55,686 nt of DNA from assembly GCF_014697125.1 (NCBI RefSeq), contig NZ_JACJRG010000039.1, forward strand, positions 1 through 55,686. The letters run 5' to 3'. Origin of the DNA: Anabaena minutissima FACHB-250 (lineage in GTDB: Bacteria; Cyanobacteriota; Cyanobacteriia; Cyanobacteriales; Nostocaceae). Below, in pieces: positions 43,699 through 52,074 of the stretch (its first letter is position 1; the number at the start of each line of letters is the position of its first letter). The notes beneath the pieces were generated by a model. The model searched no databases and was not told the DNA's origin. It worked only from the letters and a program-made list of their open reading frames with translations. The position numbers were made by a program, and so were the translations under genes.

Positions 43699-44614
43699 TT
43701 CCCCCCCGCGCATGAAAACGCTGGTCTCTGTAGATGAGTCCTACAAAATTTGTCGGCAACTCACAGCCAAGTATGCCAAAACCTTCTACTTGGGTACTTT
43801 GTTGATGAGTCCGGCAAAACGTCAAGCTATCTGGGCAATTTATGCTTGGTGTCGCCGTACCGATGAACTAGTAGATGGTCCTACTGCTGCCATTACCACA
43901 CCAGAAACCCTAGACCTATGGGAGCAGCATCTAGAGTCAATTTTTGCGGGTCATCCCGTAGAAAACTATGATGTAGCTTTGGTAGATACCCTGCAACGCT
44001 TTGCTCTCGACATCCAGCCCTTTCGGGATATGATTGCTGGGCAGCGTATGGACTTATACCGTAGTCGCTATGAAACCTTTGAGGAATTATACCTCTACTG
44101 TTACCGCGTCGCTGGTACAGTCGGCTTGATGTCAACATCTGTCATGGAAATAGACACCACCGGCAACACAGCCCCGTGGCATCAGTGTAAACAACCATAT
44201 ATTCCCACAGAAGAAGCGATCGCTAATGGTATTGCTCTTCAACTCACTAACATTCTGCGGGATGTTGGCGAAGATGCTAAGAGAGGGCGGATATACATTC
44301 CCCTAGAAGACTTAGCACAATTCAATTACACCGAACAAGAGTTCTTCAACGGTGTAGTCGATGACCGTTGGCGGGCGTTAATGCGCTTTCAAATTGAGCG
44401 GGCGCGGCAGTTCTACACCAAGGCGGAACAAGGCATCACTCATTTAGCCCCAGACGCACGCTGGCCTGTGTGGGCAGCATCCATGCTGTACGGGCAAATA
44501 TTGGAAGTGATCGAACGCCAAGATTACAACGTCTTTAATCAGCGTGCCTACGTCCCCCAATGGCAAAAGTTTCGCACCCTACCCATAGCTTGGATGCGAT
44601 CGCAAGTGTTATGA
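43682..44614 (+). CDS. crtB: phytoene synthase
   Basis: Condenses two geranylgeranyl diphosphates to phytoene. Two Asp-rich motifs that bind Mg-diphosphate are present: RRTDELVDGP (DxxxD, about residue 60) and ILRDVGEDAKRG (about 197). It also has the squalene/phytoene synthase signatures YRVAGTVGLM and GIALQLTNILRDV. The 310-residue length is standard. The ATG at 43682 lies inside the end of pds in another frame; a later ATG (43712, MKTLVS) is a possible alternative start after the pds stop. The gene ends at an STRR block instead of a recognisable terminator. Confidence 0.97.
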   Translation: MLQLPDSPPRMKTLVSVDESYKICRQLTAKYAKTFYLGTLLMSPAKRQAIWAIYAWCRRTDELVDGPTAAITTPETLDLWEQHLESIFAGHPVENYDVALVDTLQRFALDIQPFRDMIAGQRMDLYRSRYETFEELYLYCYRVAGTVGLMSTSVMEIDTTGNTAPWHQCKQPYIPTEEAIANGIALQLTNILRDVGEDAKRGRIYIPLEDLAQFNYTEQEFFNGVVDDRWRALMRFQIERARQFYTKAEQGITHLAPDARWPVWAASMLYGQILEVIERQDYNVFNQRAYVPQWQKFRTLPIAWMRSQVL

Positions 44615-44755
44615 AGAGTGCTGAGTGCTGAGTAGTGAGTGCTGAGTGCTGAGTGCTGAGTGCTGTTAGCGGTAGCGCGGCGTTTAGCCAGTGCTGAGTA
44701 GTGAGTGCTGAGTGCTGAGTGCTGTTAGCGATAGCGTGGCGTTTTGCTGATGCTG
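44615..44755. repeat. composite STRR block with embedded 25-base unit
   Basis: Tandem gtgctga/gtagtga heptamers are interrupted twice by a longer unit starting gttagcggtagcgcggcg (44665-44689, and a diverged copy at 44724-44747). The same composite recurs at 46542-46700. The remainder up to the tRNA gene has no protein gene I can support. Confidence 0.8.
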
Positions 44756-44968
44756 AGTTAAAAGAATCAACTTTTTCCCGAACAGCAAATTCTGCCCACA
44801 AGGAACGGGCAGTGTAACGATTGCTTTTAATATTACTCAGCACTTATTACTCAGTGTGGGTACAAGCCCCTACTCCTAAGTCTTCAATTTTGAATGTTGA
44901 ATTTTGAATTGGAGCAAAGCGACTTGACTTATAACTAAACATCCGCTAATATTAGTATTCGTGACCGT

Positions 44969-45060
44969 GGAGAGGTGGCTGAGTGGTCGAAAGCGGCAGA
45001 TTGCTAATCTGTTGTACGGCAGGCAACTCCGTACCGAGGGTTCGAATCCCTCCCTCTCCG
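44969..45060 (+). tRNA. trnS-GCU: tRNA-Ser (GCU)
   Basis: A 92-base class II tRNA. The acceptor GGAGAGG pairs with CCTCTCC and G is the discriminator at 45060. The D arm is seen in GTGGCTGAGTGG, the anticodon loop is TTGCTAA with GCT at 45003-45005, a long variable arm follows (GTTGTACGGCAGGCAACTCC region), and the T arm contains GGTTCGAATCC. CCA is not encoded. Confidence 0.95.
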
Positions 45061-45221
45061 TTTTCCCAGATTGAAATAACACAGAATTCGATGTCTTGTT
45101 CTACATCCAAAGGTAGATGCTATTATTTAACCTTTGGAGACTTGATAAGATACAGCTAAATTTAAAATCTAGTTTGAATCTTGCTTTCAAGCTCCCTTAA
45201 AATTGAGGAGTGAAAGTGATT

Positions 45222-46541
45222 ATGACAAGAATTAATGCGGCTCTAGCCTTAAGTTTAACCACCCTAGCCACTGGGTTTTTAATGGCAGCGTGTACAACTA
45301 CCAACACTACTGATGGTACAGCTAGCAACACCACAGCTAGCCCAGCGACCAACACTACAACTAGTAGTGGTACAGGATTAAAAATTGGCTCTTTATTGCC
45401 AACAACGGGTGATTTAGCATCCATCGGTCAGCAAATGGCCCCGGCTGTTCCCTTGTTAGTGGAAACCGTTAACGCCTGTGGGGGTGTTAATGGTCAACCA
45501 GTGAGTCTGATTGAGGTAGACGACCAAACAGACCCCAAAGTCGGTGCAGCTGGTATGACTAAACTAGCAACTGTAGATAAAGTCGCTGGTGTAGTCGGTT
45601 CTTTTGCTAGCAGTGTTTCCACTGCGGCGGTGTCAATTGCAGCGCAAAATAAAGTCATGCTGATTTCGCCTGGTAGCACCAGCCCTGTATTTACCGAAAA
45701 AGCACAGAAAGGTGATTTTCAAGGCTTTTGGGCGCGGACAGTTCCCCCCGATAGCTACCAAGGGCCAGCTTTAGCCGAACTCGCCATAAAAAAAGGCTAT
45801 AAGCGAGTGTCTACAGTTGTCATTAACAACGACTACGGAGTTGGTTTTGAAAAAGCATTTGTCCAAGCCTTTGAAAAATTGGGCGGGACAGTAGTTAACA
45901 AAAATAATCCTGTCCGCTACGATCCGAAATCAACTACCTTTGAAACCGAAGCAACTGCGGCTTTTGCAGGTAAACCAGATGCCGTCTTGGGTGTCTTTTA
46001 TGTAGAGACAGGTAGCTTATTATTAAAATCAGCTTATCAGCAAGGTCTCACCCAAGGCGTACAAGTCATGCTTACAGATGGCATGAAATCAGATGAATTC
46101 CCGGCTCAAGTGGGTAAAACCAGCGATGGTAAGTACATTGTTTCTGGCGTTATTGGCACTGTACCTGGTTCTGATGGTAAGGCGTTAGAAGCTTTGACAA
46201 AACTCTGGCAATCTAAAAAGAATGCTTCTCCTGGGGAATTTGCTCCCCAAGCTTGGGATGCAGCAGCCTTGTTAGTATTGGCAGCACAAGCAGCTAAAGA
46301 TAACACAGGTGTTGGTGTGGCAAATAAAATCAAGGAAGTATCTAATGCACCTGGTGTAGAAGTCACTGATGTTTGTGAAGGGTTGAAGTTACTCAAAGCA
46401 GGTCAAGACATTAACTATCAAGGTGCTAGCGGTAATGTAGATGTTGACGCTAACGGCGATGTCATCGGTGTCTACGATGTTTGGACAGTACAAGACGATG
46501 GCAAATTAACAGTGATTGACAAAGTGACTCCAAAGCAATAG
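45222..46541 (+). CDS. ABC transporter substrate-binding lipoprotein, branched-chain amino-acid type
   Basis: A 439-residue periplasmic binding protein of the Leu/Ile/Val (type I) family, for an amino-acid or amide ABC importer. A signal peptide ends in a lipobox-like FLMAAC, and a Thr/Asn/Ser-rich linker follows (about residues 25-50). Then come GLKIGSLLPTTGDLASIG (the typical first strand and ligand loop), GVVGSFASSVSTA and VVINNDYGVGFEKAF. No permease or ATPase genes are near, so it presumably docks with a transporter encoded elsewhere, as several cyanobacterial Nat-type binding proteins do. I take ATG 45222 with GAGGAG at 45205-45210; in-frame GTGs at 45210 and 45216 are alternatives. Confidence 0.87.
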   Translation: MTRINAALALSLTTLATGFLMAACTTTNTTDGTASNTTASPATNTTTSSGTGLKIGSLLPTTGDLASIGQQMAPAVPLLVETVNACGGVNGQPVSLIEVDDQTDPKVGAAGMTKLATVDKVAGVVGSFASSVSTAAVSIAAQNKVMLISPGSTSPVFTEKAQKGDFQGFWARTVPPDSYQGPALAELAIKKGYKRVSTVVINNDYGVGFEKAFVQAFEKLGGTVVNKNNPVRYDPKSTTFETEATAAFAGKPDAVLGVFYVETGSLLLKSAYQQGLTQGVQVMLTDGMKSDEFPAQVGKTSDGKYIVSGVIGTVPGSDGKALEALTKLWQSKKNASPGEFAPQAWDAAALLVLAAQAAKDNTGVGVANKIKEVSNAPGVEVTDVCEGLKLLKAGQDINYQGASGNVDVDANGDVIGVYDVWTVQDDGKLTVIDKVTPKQ

Positions 46542-46793
46542 CGAGTGCTGAGTGCTGAGTGCTGAGTGCTGAGTGCTGAGTGCTGTTAGCGGTAGCGCGG
46601 CGTTTAGCCGGTGCTGATTCCTGAGTGCTGAGTGCTGAGTGCTGAGTGCTGTTAGCGGTAGCGCGGCGTTTAGCCGGTGCTGAGTGCTGAGTGCTTTTTT
46701 AGTTTACTCAGCACTCAATAGTGAGTCAGGTAAAAGAAGAGTGCTGAGTAAGATACTCGTAACTCATTACTCATTACTCAGCACTAACTAAAG
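46542..46793. repeat. second composite STRR block
   Basis: Runs of gagtgct heptamers contain two identical copies of the longer unit at 46585-46609 and 46651-46675, the same sequence as at 44665-44689. The block lies between two convergent genes, and the reverse-oriented ctcagcac at 46709-46716 and 46775-46785 would allow a long hairpin. Confidence 0.8.
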
Positions 46794-47606
46794 TTAGAAG
46801 CCAGAGAAATTGTAGCCAACACCTACTAACAAGCCGATGTCTGTTTCATCAAAAAATCCGGCATTGACAGCAGCTGTGGCGGTGAATTGAGCATTGAGGG
46901 GTACATCAACACCACCAGATACCAAAACGGCAGTTTGGGAGTTATCACCGGTTTTAATAGCTGCACCGACTCCTATATAAGGAGCGATCGCTAGAGCTTC
47001 ACCAAATGGATCTGCTTCTTGAAAGGTAAAATCGTAGGTGACAGGAATTAGAATTGTGGTGTTATCCCCAAATATGGCTGAGGGTCTGACGGAGATGGCA
47101 TTGGTTAGTCCAATCTTGCTGATAGCTGCAAAATTGCCATCACCCAAAGATGAGTCACCACCACTGATACCAATGTTGCCGGCAACCCCGATATAGCTGC
47201 TACCGCCACGGGTACGTCTACCGACATTAATATCGGATTGTGCCACTGTGTTAGTAGCTGGTTGGGCAGTCGGTTGTGTCGATTCTGGGGAAACTAGAGT
47301 AGCTGATGTGGTTGCTACTGTTCCTGGGATGGGTGTAGTTATATGACCTTCGGTGGTAGTGCTGGAAAACTGTTGTAATGCAGTCGCATCATCAGAGGTG
47401 GAACTAAGGATTGTTGCACTGGAGAAAGAGAAGTTTTGCTGTTCTGTTTCTAGTTCAGCACTCGATTGTGTGGAAGACATGGCATCGGTAGCAGCTTCAA
47501 CAGGAGATACTGTTTGAGCGTTAACAGATACACTAGTACCTACAACAGCTACAGCAGCTAAACTAGATAAGCAATAAAAACCTTTACGTACAAAAATAGT
47601 ATTCAC
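46794..47606 (-). CDS. exported protein with beta-barrel-like C-terminal domain
   Basis: A 270-residue secreted protein. The N-terminus NTIFVRKGFYCLSSLAAVAVVG is a signal peptide with likely cleavage after VNA (before QTVSP). A low-complexity Ser/Thr/Gln region (about 35-125) follows. The last 150 residues alternate hydrophobic/polar with Gly (GGSSYIGVAGNIGISGGD, APYIGVGAAIKTGD) and end in the terminal Phe expected of outer-membrane barrels (VGVGYNFSGF). I chose GTG 47606 because AGGAG (47612-47616) sits five bases upstream; earlier TTG 47621 overlaps that site. No specific family is recognised; a small porin or adhesin-like outer-membrane protein is likely. Confidence 0.68.
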   Translation of the reverse strand: MNTIFVRKGFYCLSSLAAVAVVGTSVSVNAQTVSPVEAATDAMSSTQSSAELETEQQNFSFSSATILSSTSDDATALQQFSSTTTEGHITTPIPGTVATTSATLVSPESTQPTAQPATNTVAQSDINVGRRTRGGSSYIGVAGNIGISGGDSSLGDGNFAAISKIGLTNAISVRPSAIFGDNTTILIPVTYDFTFQEADPFGEALAIAPYIGVGAAIKTGDNSQTAVLVSGGVDVPLNAQFTATAAVNAGFFDETDIGLLVGVGYNFSGF

Positions 47607-47825
47607 ATTCACTCCTAACAAAATGTTGCCACAACAGATAAATCATTACTGTGGGAATTATTCCCCAAAATTTTTTGTTTTAGGGCAATATCCAAACTTT
47701 AGCACTAGAAAATGGGTTACTACATCCTGACTTGGACGTAAATACTTGACCTCAGATATTACATTAATAAACCACAGAGGCACAGAGACACAGAGATTGA
47801 AAATACTGAAAGGAGAAGCGATAGG

Positions 47826-48794
47826 CTACGCTTCTCCTTTGGCGATGGCGTTTTGCCCACCTTTGGCGATCGCTTCTCCTACCAAACGGGATATAAAAGG
47901 TAATATCTGCCGATTTTGGGCGTGGTCTTTGCCTTCGGTGAATACTACCAATAAGTAGGGACGTTGATCTGGTAACTCGATATAGGCTGCATCATGACGT
48001 ACTTGACTTGTCCAGCCAGCTTTTGACCAAATTTGAGAAGCTTGGGGTAGTCCACCACCCAAAAAACCTGTTACTTGGTCTTCTTCCACATTTTTGGGTA
48101 AATCATCTCTGTTGAGGCTGCGTTTGAGCAAAGCCATCATGTTTTGCGATCGCTCACTGGAAACTGCCACGCCTCCGACGATACTATGTAACAAACGCGC
48201 GATCGCATTTGTCGTCAACATATTGCGATTCTCAAACATCTCCCCATAAAAGGCCCTATCCCTTCCATAAGGACCATCACCCCAAGTTTTTTGACAGACA
48301 TTAATTGTTTCCATCTCCTCCCACCCCAAAGACTGGAAGTAGCGGTTAATCATATAACGTTGCTGTTTCCAAGTTTCAAAGGGGCCTGGTGGTAACTCCG
48401 GACCGGATGTAGTCCCAGTTAAAATATCGACAACTAAACTAGTAGCATCATTGCTAGAATCAACAATCATATCGCGTAAAGCCCGTTCCAATTCCTTAGA
48501 GGTTTGGATCATGCCTTTCTCTATCCATTCGTTGGCTGCTACTAGGTAAAACAGCTTAACTATACTCGCCGGATAAATACATTCCACACCACGATAATTA
48601 AAACCGCGTACAGGATGATGCCAAAAAGCATCAGGAGTTAAAGCCCCACCAGTATTAACTGGGACTGGCGGATCATAAACAATCCAAGTCAACGCTATCT
48701 GATTACGGGCTAAGGTCGGAAATGCTGACCAAGTAGCCTCTAAAATGCCATTACCCAGATTTTCTAGTTGTTCGTCTTTGCTAAAAAAAACCAT
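47826..48794 (-). CDS. beta-lactamase class A-like serine hydrolase
   Basis: A 322-residue member of the serine beta-lactamase/penicillin-binding superfamily. Active-site Ser-x-x-Lys is seen in YPASIVKLFYLVAA (about residue 78). The second motif is in DSSNDATSLVVD (S-x-N/D region) and the third is SKAGWTSQVRHD (K-x-G). No signal peptide is evident. It may process cell-wall peptides instead of antibiotics. The C-terminal 16 residues come from a dispersed palindromic element (47841-47873), so the original stop has probably been replaced. It is divergent from the NlpC/P60 gene with only six bases between the start codons. Confidence 0.82.
   Translation of the reverse strand: MVFFSKDEQLENLGNGILEATWSAFPTLARNQIALTWIVYDPPVPVNTGGALTPDAFWHHPVRGFNYRGVECIYPASIVKLFYLVAANEWIEKGMIQTSKELERALRDMIVDSSNDATSLVVDILTGTTSGPELPPGPFETWKQQRYMINRYFQSLGWEEMETINVCQKTWGDGPYGRDRAFYGEMFENRNMLTTNAIARLLHSIVGGVAVSSERSQNMMALLKRSLNRDDLPKNVEEDQVTGFLGGGLPQASQIWSKAGWTSQVRHDAAYIELPDQRPYLLVVFTEGKDHAQNRQILPFISRLVGEAIAKGGQNAIAKGEA
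47841..47873. repeat. palindromic ggcgatggcg...ggcgatcgc element, copy 1
   Basis: The unit ggcgatggcgttttgcccac followed by ctttggcgatcgc matches copies at 52511-52542 and 53521-53554. This copy lies within the last codons of the beta-lactamase-like gene. Confidence 0.75.
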
Positions 48795-48800
48795 TGCAGA

Positions 48801-49499
48801 ATGCTCTCTAATTCAGAATCTCAAATCCTAAACTTGACCTCAAATGAGTACCAGTGTCTAGCTGATTTGAACTTATATGATTCTCCTGAATGTACCCGCC
48901 TAGCAACTCAGTCCGCAGCTGGGCGACATTTGCAGGTAACATCAAATCAGCAAGGTACAGCAGTTGAGGTGTATTTATGTGAGGATAACTATCCAGGGTG
49001 GGTATCTTTTAGTGATGTTGGTTTATTACAACCTGCTACTGTACTTTATCAGGCTCAGTCACTTTCCGAAGCTGAAATTCAAAAACGGCTACCAGAGGTG
49101 ATTGCTTTTACTCAACAAGCCATGCAGCAGTCCAATTATTACCTCTGGGGTGGCACAGTGGGGCCAAATTATGATTGTTCCGGGTTAATGCAGGCGGCTT
49201 TTGTTTCCGTCGGGGTTTGGTTGCCTAGAGATGCCTATCAACAAGAAGCTTTTACTCAATCTGTTACTATCGCTGAACTAGCACCAGGGGATTTAATATT
49301 TTTTGGCACTCCCATAAAAACCACTCATGTGGGTTTGTACTTGGGAGATGGTCATTACATCCATAGTTCTGGCAAAGAACAAGGGCGCAATGGTATTGGA
49401 ATTGACATCCTCTCGGAACAGGGAGATGTAGTTAGTCGGTCATACTATCAGCAGTTGCGAGGGGCTGGGCGTGTTGTCAGAAGTTATGAGAGTAGGTGA
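48801..49499 (+). CDS. NlpC/P60 cell-wall peptidase with SH3b domain
   Basis: A 232-residue cysteine peptidase cleaving gamma-D-Glu-diamino-acid bonds in peptidoglycan stem peptides. An N-terminal SH3b-like domain (about residues 15-85, LNLYDSPECTRLATQ) precedes the catalytic domain with the Cys in NYDCSGLMQAAF, His in KTTHVGLYLGDGHYIHSS and the third polar residue nearby. Structures of very similar Anabaena and Nostoc enzymes (AvPCP, NpPCP) established this architecture and activity. No signal peptide is seen, which fits peptide recycling in the cytosol. ATG 48801 is chosen; the in-frame region upstream overlaps the divergent gene. The start codon is six bases from that of the beta-lactamase-like gene. 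Confidence 0.92.
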   Translation: MLSNSESQILNLTSNEYQCLADLNLYDSPECTRLATQSAAGRHLQVTSNQQGTAVEVYLCEDNYPGWVSFSDVGLLQPATVLYQAQSLSEAEIQKRLPEVIAFTQQAMQQSNYYLWGGTVGPNYDCSGLMQAAFVSVGVWLPRDAYQQEAFTQSVTIAELAPGDLIFFGTPIKTTHVGLYLGDGHYIHSSGKEQGRNGIGIDILSEQGDVVSRSYYQQLRGAGRVVRSYESR

Positions 49500-49570
49500 C
49501 AGGGGATAGGTGACAGGTGACAGGTGACAAGGGAGAACTATCTAACCAATCCCTAGTCTCCAATCCCCAA

Positions 49571-49600
49571 TTTTTAATTTTTAATTTTTAATTTTTAATT
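49571..49600. repeat. tandem tttttaa heptamer
   Basis: Just over four copies of tttttaa lie immediately before the glycosyltransferase start. It is an AT-rich STRR and may affect promoter or leader structure. Confidence 0.7.
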
Positions 49601-49604
49601 GCTT

Positions 49605-50618
49605 ATGAGGAGTGGGTTGATTCCAGAAAGGGTGAATGAGGAGCATGGTTTGATTTCCGCCATTGTTCCCGATGTATCGGTGGTTGTGCCTGTGCGGGAT
49701 GAGGTGGAGAGTTTGCCTTTATTATTAGAGGCGATCGCTTCTTCTCTTACCGCTAGTCAGTTAAGCTATGAGATCATCTGTGTAGATGATGGTTCTAGTG
49801 ATGGTTCGGCTGAGTTTCTCAAAGAACAAGCGCAAATCCGCCCTGATTTAAAGGCGGTGATTCTGCGCCGGAATTATGGACAAACTGCGGCGATGGCGGC
49901 TGGTTTTAAATATGCGCTAGGGAATGCGATCGTCACTTTAGATGCTGATTTGCAAAATGACCCAGCTGATATCCCCATCTTATTAGCCAAGCTAGAGGAA
50001 GGTTACGATTTAGTAAGCGGTTGGCGGCAAAATCGCCAAGATGGGGCATTAAATCGGTTACTGCCTTCTAAAATTGCTAACTGGCTAATTCGTCGGACTA
50101 CTAGCGTCTATATTCATGATTACGGCTGTTCACTCAAAGCCTATCGTGCGGAATTAGTAGCAGATATGAATCTCTACGGCGAACTGCACCGCTTTTTACC
50201 CGCATTGGCCTACATCGAAGGGGCAAGAATTACGGAAATGCCTGTGCGCCATCATGCTCGGCGTTTTGGACAGAGCAAGTATGGCTTATCGCGGACTTTC
50301 CGCGTATTGATGGATTTGCTCACAATTCTATTTATGAAAAAGTTCCTTACCCGTCCCATGCACGTCTTTGGCTTATTGGGGCTAATCTCGATGATTTTGG
50401 GAGCAAGTATAGGCATTTACTTGACTTTTATCAAATTAGCGATGGGTGAAACCATTGGCAATCGTCCTTTGCTCATTTTGGCGGTACTGCTTTTAGTTAC
50501 TGGAGTACAACTATTTAGCTTTGGTCTGTTGGCAGAGTTATTGATGCGTACCTATCACGAATCCCAAGGAAGACCCATATATCGTGTCCGGGAAGTTGTG
50601 GCAAAAAAAGATAAATAA
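49605..50618 (+). CDS. family 2 glycosyltransferase, DPM/GtrB-like membrane type
   Basis: A 337-residue inner-membrane enzyme that probably moves a sugar from a nucleotide donor to a polyprenyl phosphate. The GT2 domain shows VVVPVRDEVESLPLLLEAI, CVDDGSSDGS and VTLDADLQNDPADIP (DxD-like), and the acceptor-site segment HARRFGQSKYGL (about 222) is typical of DPM1/GtrB-like enzymes. Two C-terminal helices follow (VFGLLGLISMILGASIGIYL and LLILAVLLLVTGVQLFSFGLL). ATG 49605 is adopted; an internal ATG at 49635 is also possible. No polysaccharide cluster surrounds it. Confidence 0.88.
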   Translation: MRSGLIPERVNEEHGLISAIVPDVSVVVPVRDEVESLPLLLEAIASSLTASQLSYEIICVDDGSSDGSAEFLKEQAQIRPDLKAVILRRNYGQTAAMAAGFKYALGNAIVTLDADLQNDPADIPILLAKLEEGYDLVSGWRQNRQDGALNRLLPSKIANWLIRRTTSVYIHDYGCSLKAYRAELVADMNLYGELHRFLPALAYIEGARITEMPVRHHARRFGQSKYGLSRTFRVLMDLLTILFMKKFLTRPMHVFGLLGLISMILGASIGIYLTFIKLAMGETIGNRPLLILAVLLLVTGVQLFSFGLLAELLMRTYHESQGRPIYRVREVVAKKDK

Positions 50619-50895
50619 CGTAACAATCTTATGAAGAATCTAGTATTAATGCTTATACATTAGCCTGTGGGAATTTTAGATTTTGGATGGAAAGGCGATC
50701 GCAAATACTCTCTTCTCTTTTTTTTCTGAGGCTGCGCCAACGCGGAGTGTATCGTAGAAAGACGCTCCGCGAATGTTGCGCTAACGTAAATCCAAAATCC
50801 AAACAAACTTAAATTACCCAATACCCCATAAACTAAAAAGGCAAAAGTAAGTTGTTAATTTCTTACCCTTGCCTTTTTCTTTTTTCCGTATCAAA
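50619..50895. other. 277-bp spacer with palindrome
   Basis: Contains a gcgccaacgcggagtgt / acgctccgcgaatgttgcgc inverted pair (50742-50791) of the kind dispersed in this group, and g/c-poor flanks. I see no gene; the pair may form the end of the glycosyltransferase transcript. Confidence 0.45.
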
Positions 50896-50969
50896 CGGGC
50901 GAGGAGGGATTCGAACCCCCGACACCGTGGTCCGTAGCCACGTGCTCTAGTCCACTGAGCTACACGCCC
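50896..50969 (-). tRNA. trnR-ACG: tRNA-Arg (ACG)
   Basis: Read on the minus strand, GGGCGTG starts at 50969. The D arm is TAGCTCAGTGG, the anticodon loop is CTACGGA (anticodon ACG at 50933-50935), the T arm is GGGGGTTCGAATCCCTC, and the acceptor 3' side is CTCGCCC with G as discriminator. One U-U mismatch lies in the acceptor stem (pair 6-67). CCA is not encoded. A34 implies conversion to inosine by TadA. Confidence 0.93.
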
Positions 50970-51006
50970 CTACAAGAAATATATAGTAACACTCTCTTTG
51001 GGAATA

Positions 51007-51510
51007 ATGCAAGACAATTTTCTAAAAAATTCTACCAACCTGACTCACCTTGATAACCAGGGACAAGCACAGATGGTAGATGTCTCGGCTAAAGCCTCCA
51101 CTGTCAGACAAGCTGTCGCTGCTGGACAGGTGCGGATGCTACCAGAAACCTTAGCAGCCATTCAAGCCGGTAACACTCCTAAAGGGGATGTTTTGGCGAC
51201 TGCGCGGATAGCTGGGATTATGGCAGCTAAACAGACTGCTAATTTGATTCCTCTGTGTCATCCCCTACCACTACAAAAAGTCACCGTCGAAATCACACCT
51301 GATCCCCAACTCCCTGGTTATCAAATTCAGGCTACAGTCAAAACTAAAGCTGAAACGGGTGTAGAAATGGAAGCTTTAACTGCCGTTTCTATTGCAGCGT
51401 TGACTTTATACGATATGGCCAAAGCCTTAGAAAAATCGATGCAAATTGAATCAATTCGATTGATTAGTAAAATCGGCGGAAAATCAGGAGAGTATCTCAA
51501 CCCTCATTGA
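51007..51510 (+). CDS. moaC: cyclic pyranopterin monophosphate synthase MoaC
   Basis: Second step of molybdenum-cofactor synthesis, forming cyclic pyranopterin monophosphate after MoaA. Characteristic segments are MVDVSAKASTVRQAVA, GDVLATARIAGIMAAKQT, LIPLCHPLP (catalytic His region) and TGVEMEALTAVSIAALTLYDMAKA (Glu, Asp and Lys of the active site). The 167 residues fit the family. ATG 51007 is preferred to the in-frame TTG at 50998. No other moa gene is nearby. The gene lies directly downstream of a tRNA gene on the other strand. Confidence 0.95.
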   Translation: MQDNFLKNSTNLTHLDNQGQAQMVDVSAKASTVRQAVAAGQVRMLPETLAAIQAGNTPKGDVLATARIAGIMAAKQTANLIPLCHPLPLQKVTVEITPDPQLPGYQIQATVKTKAETGVEMEALTAVSIAALTLYDMAKALEKSMQIESIRLISKIGGKSGEYLNPH

Positions 51511-51527
51511 AAAAACCAAACTATGTT

Positions 51528-52074
51528 CATTGGTGACAAGTTAAGGAAAAGGAGAAATTGTCAAATGAGGTATTTGCAGTGATCAAAAATAGTGGGAAAC
51601 TCAATCTAGACAAGTAATTGAGCGATTGAGATCAGCCATGACCACCAGCAAAAAAACCAATAGAGACCACGCAAAAAAGAAACAGCGACCAATGGTGGAA
51701 GATGAAGTAATTGCCGAGCAACTGGAAAGATTACTGACACCAGCCATGACAAATCAAGAAAATTACTACCGAAAACTAGGACTCAGAGAACGGATACTGA
51801 ATTTACCATTGATGAGATTTCATTAGAGATGATTTATCGCGGTCTTTATCATTTTACGATGGCTCATCAAAAAGGTAAGGTAACAGATCCTATTAAGTAT
51901 TTTGCTGACCCCCACAATCGAGATTTAGGTATTATCAAACAGAAACGAAAACCGAATGTTAAGTTGATTGTCGCTCCTTTTCCCGATCTTCAACGAGGGT
52001 CTGACCAGTTTTTTTTCCACAATTCCCTGAAAGCCTCTTGACAAAAGACTTACAGCCTTAACTTGTCACCAATG
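51528..52074 (+). mobile_element. internally deleted IS4-like element with 19-bp terminal inverted repeats
   Basis: Perfect inverted ends cattggtgacaagttaagg (51528-51546) and its complement (52056-52074). Inside are the N-terminus of a transposase (51641-51823, TNRDHAKKKQRPM and NYYRKLGLRERILNLPL) and its C-terminus (from about 51812, EISLEMIYRGLYHFTMAHQ to LQRGSDQFFFHNSLKAS, stop at 52039). They are joined near 51808-51820, out of frame, with the catalytic middle removed. The termini are intact, so it could be mobilised by a full-length relative. I do not see a target duplication. Confidence 0.8.

Noticed and set aside
44615..46793. Composite repeats as CRISPR or attachment sites
   Set aside because: The longer unit is irregularly spaced within heptamers, no cas or integrase gene is present, and the tRNA gene end is not duplicated.
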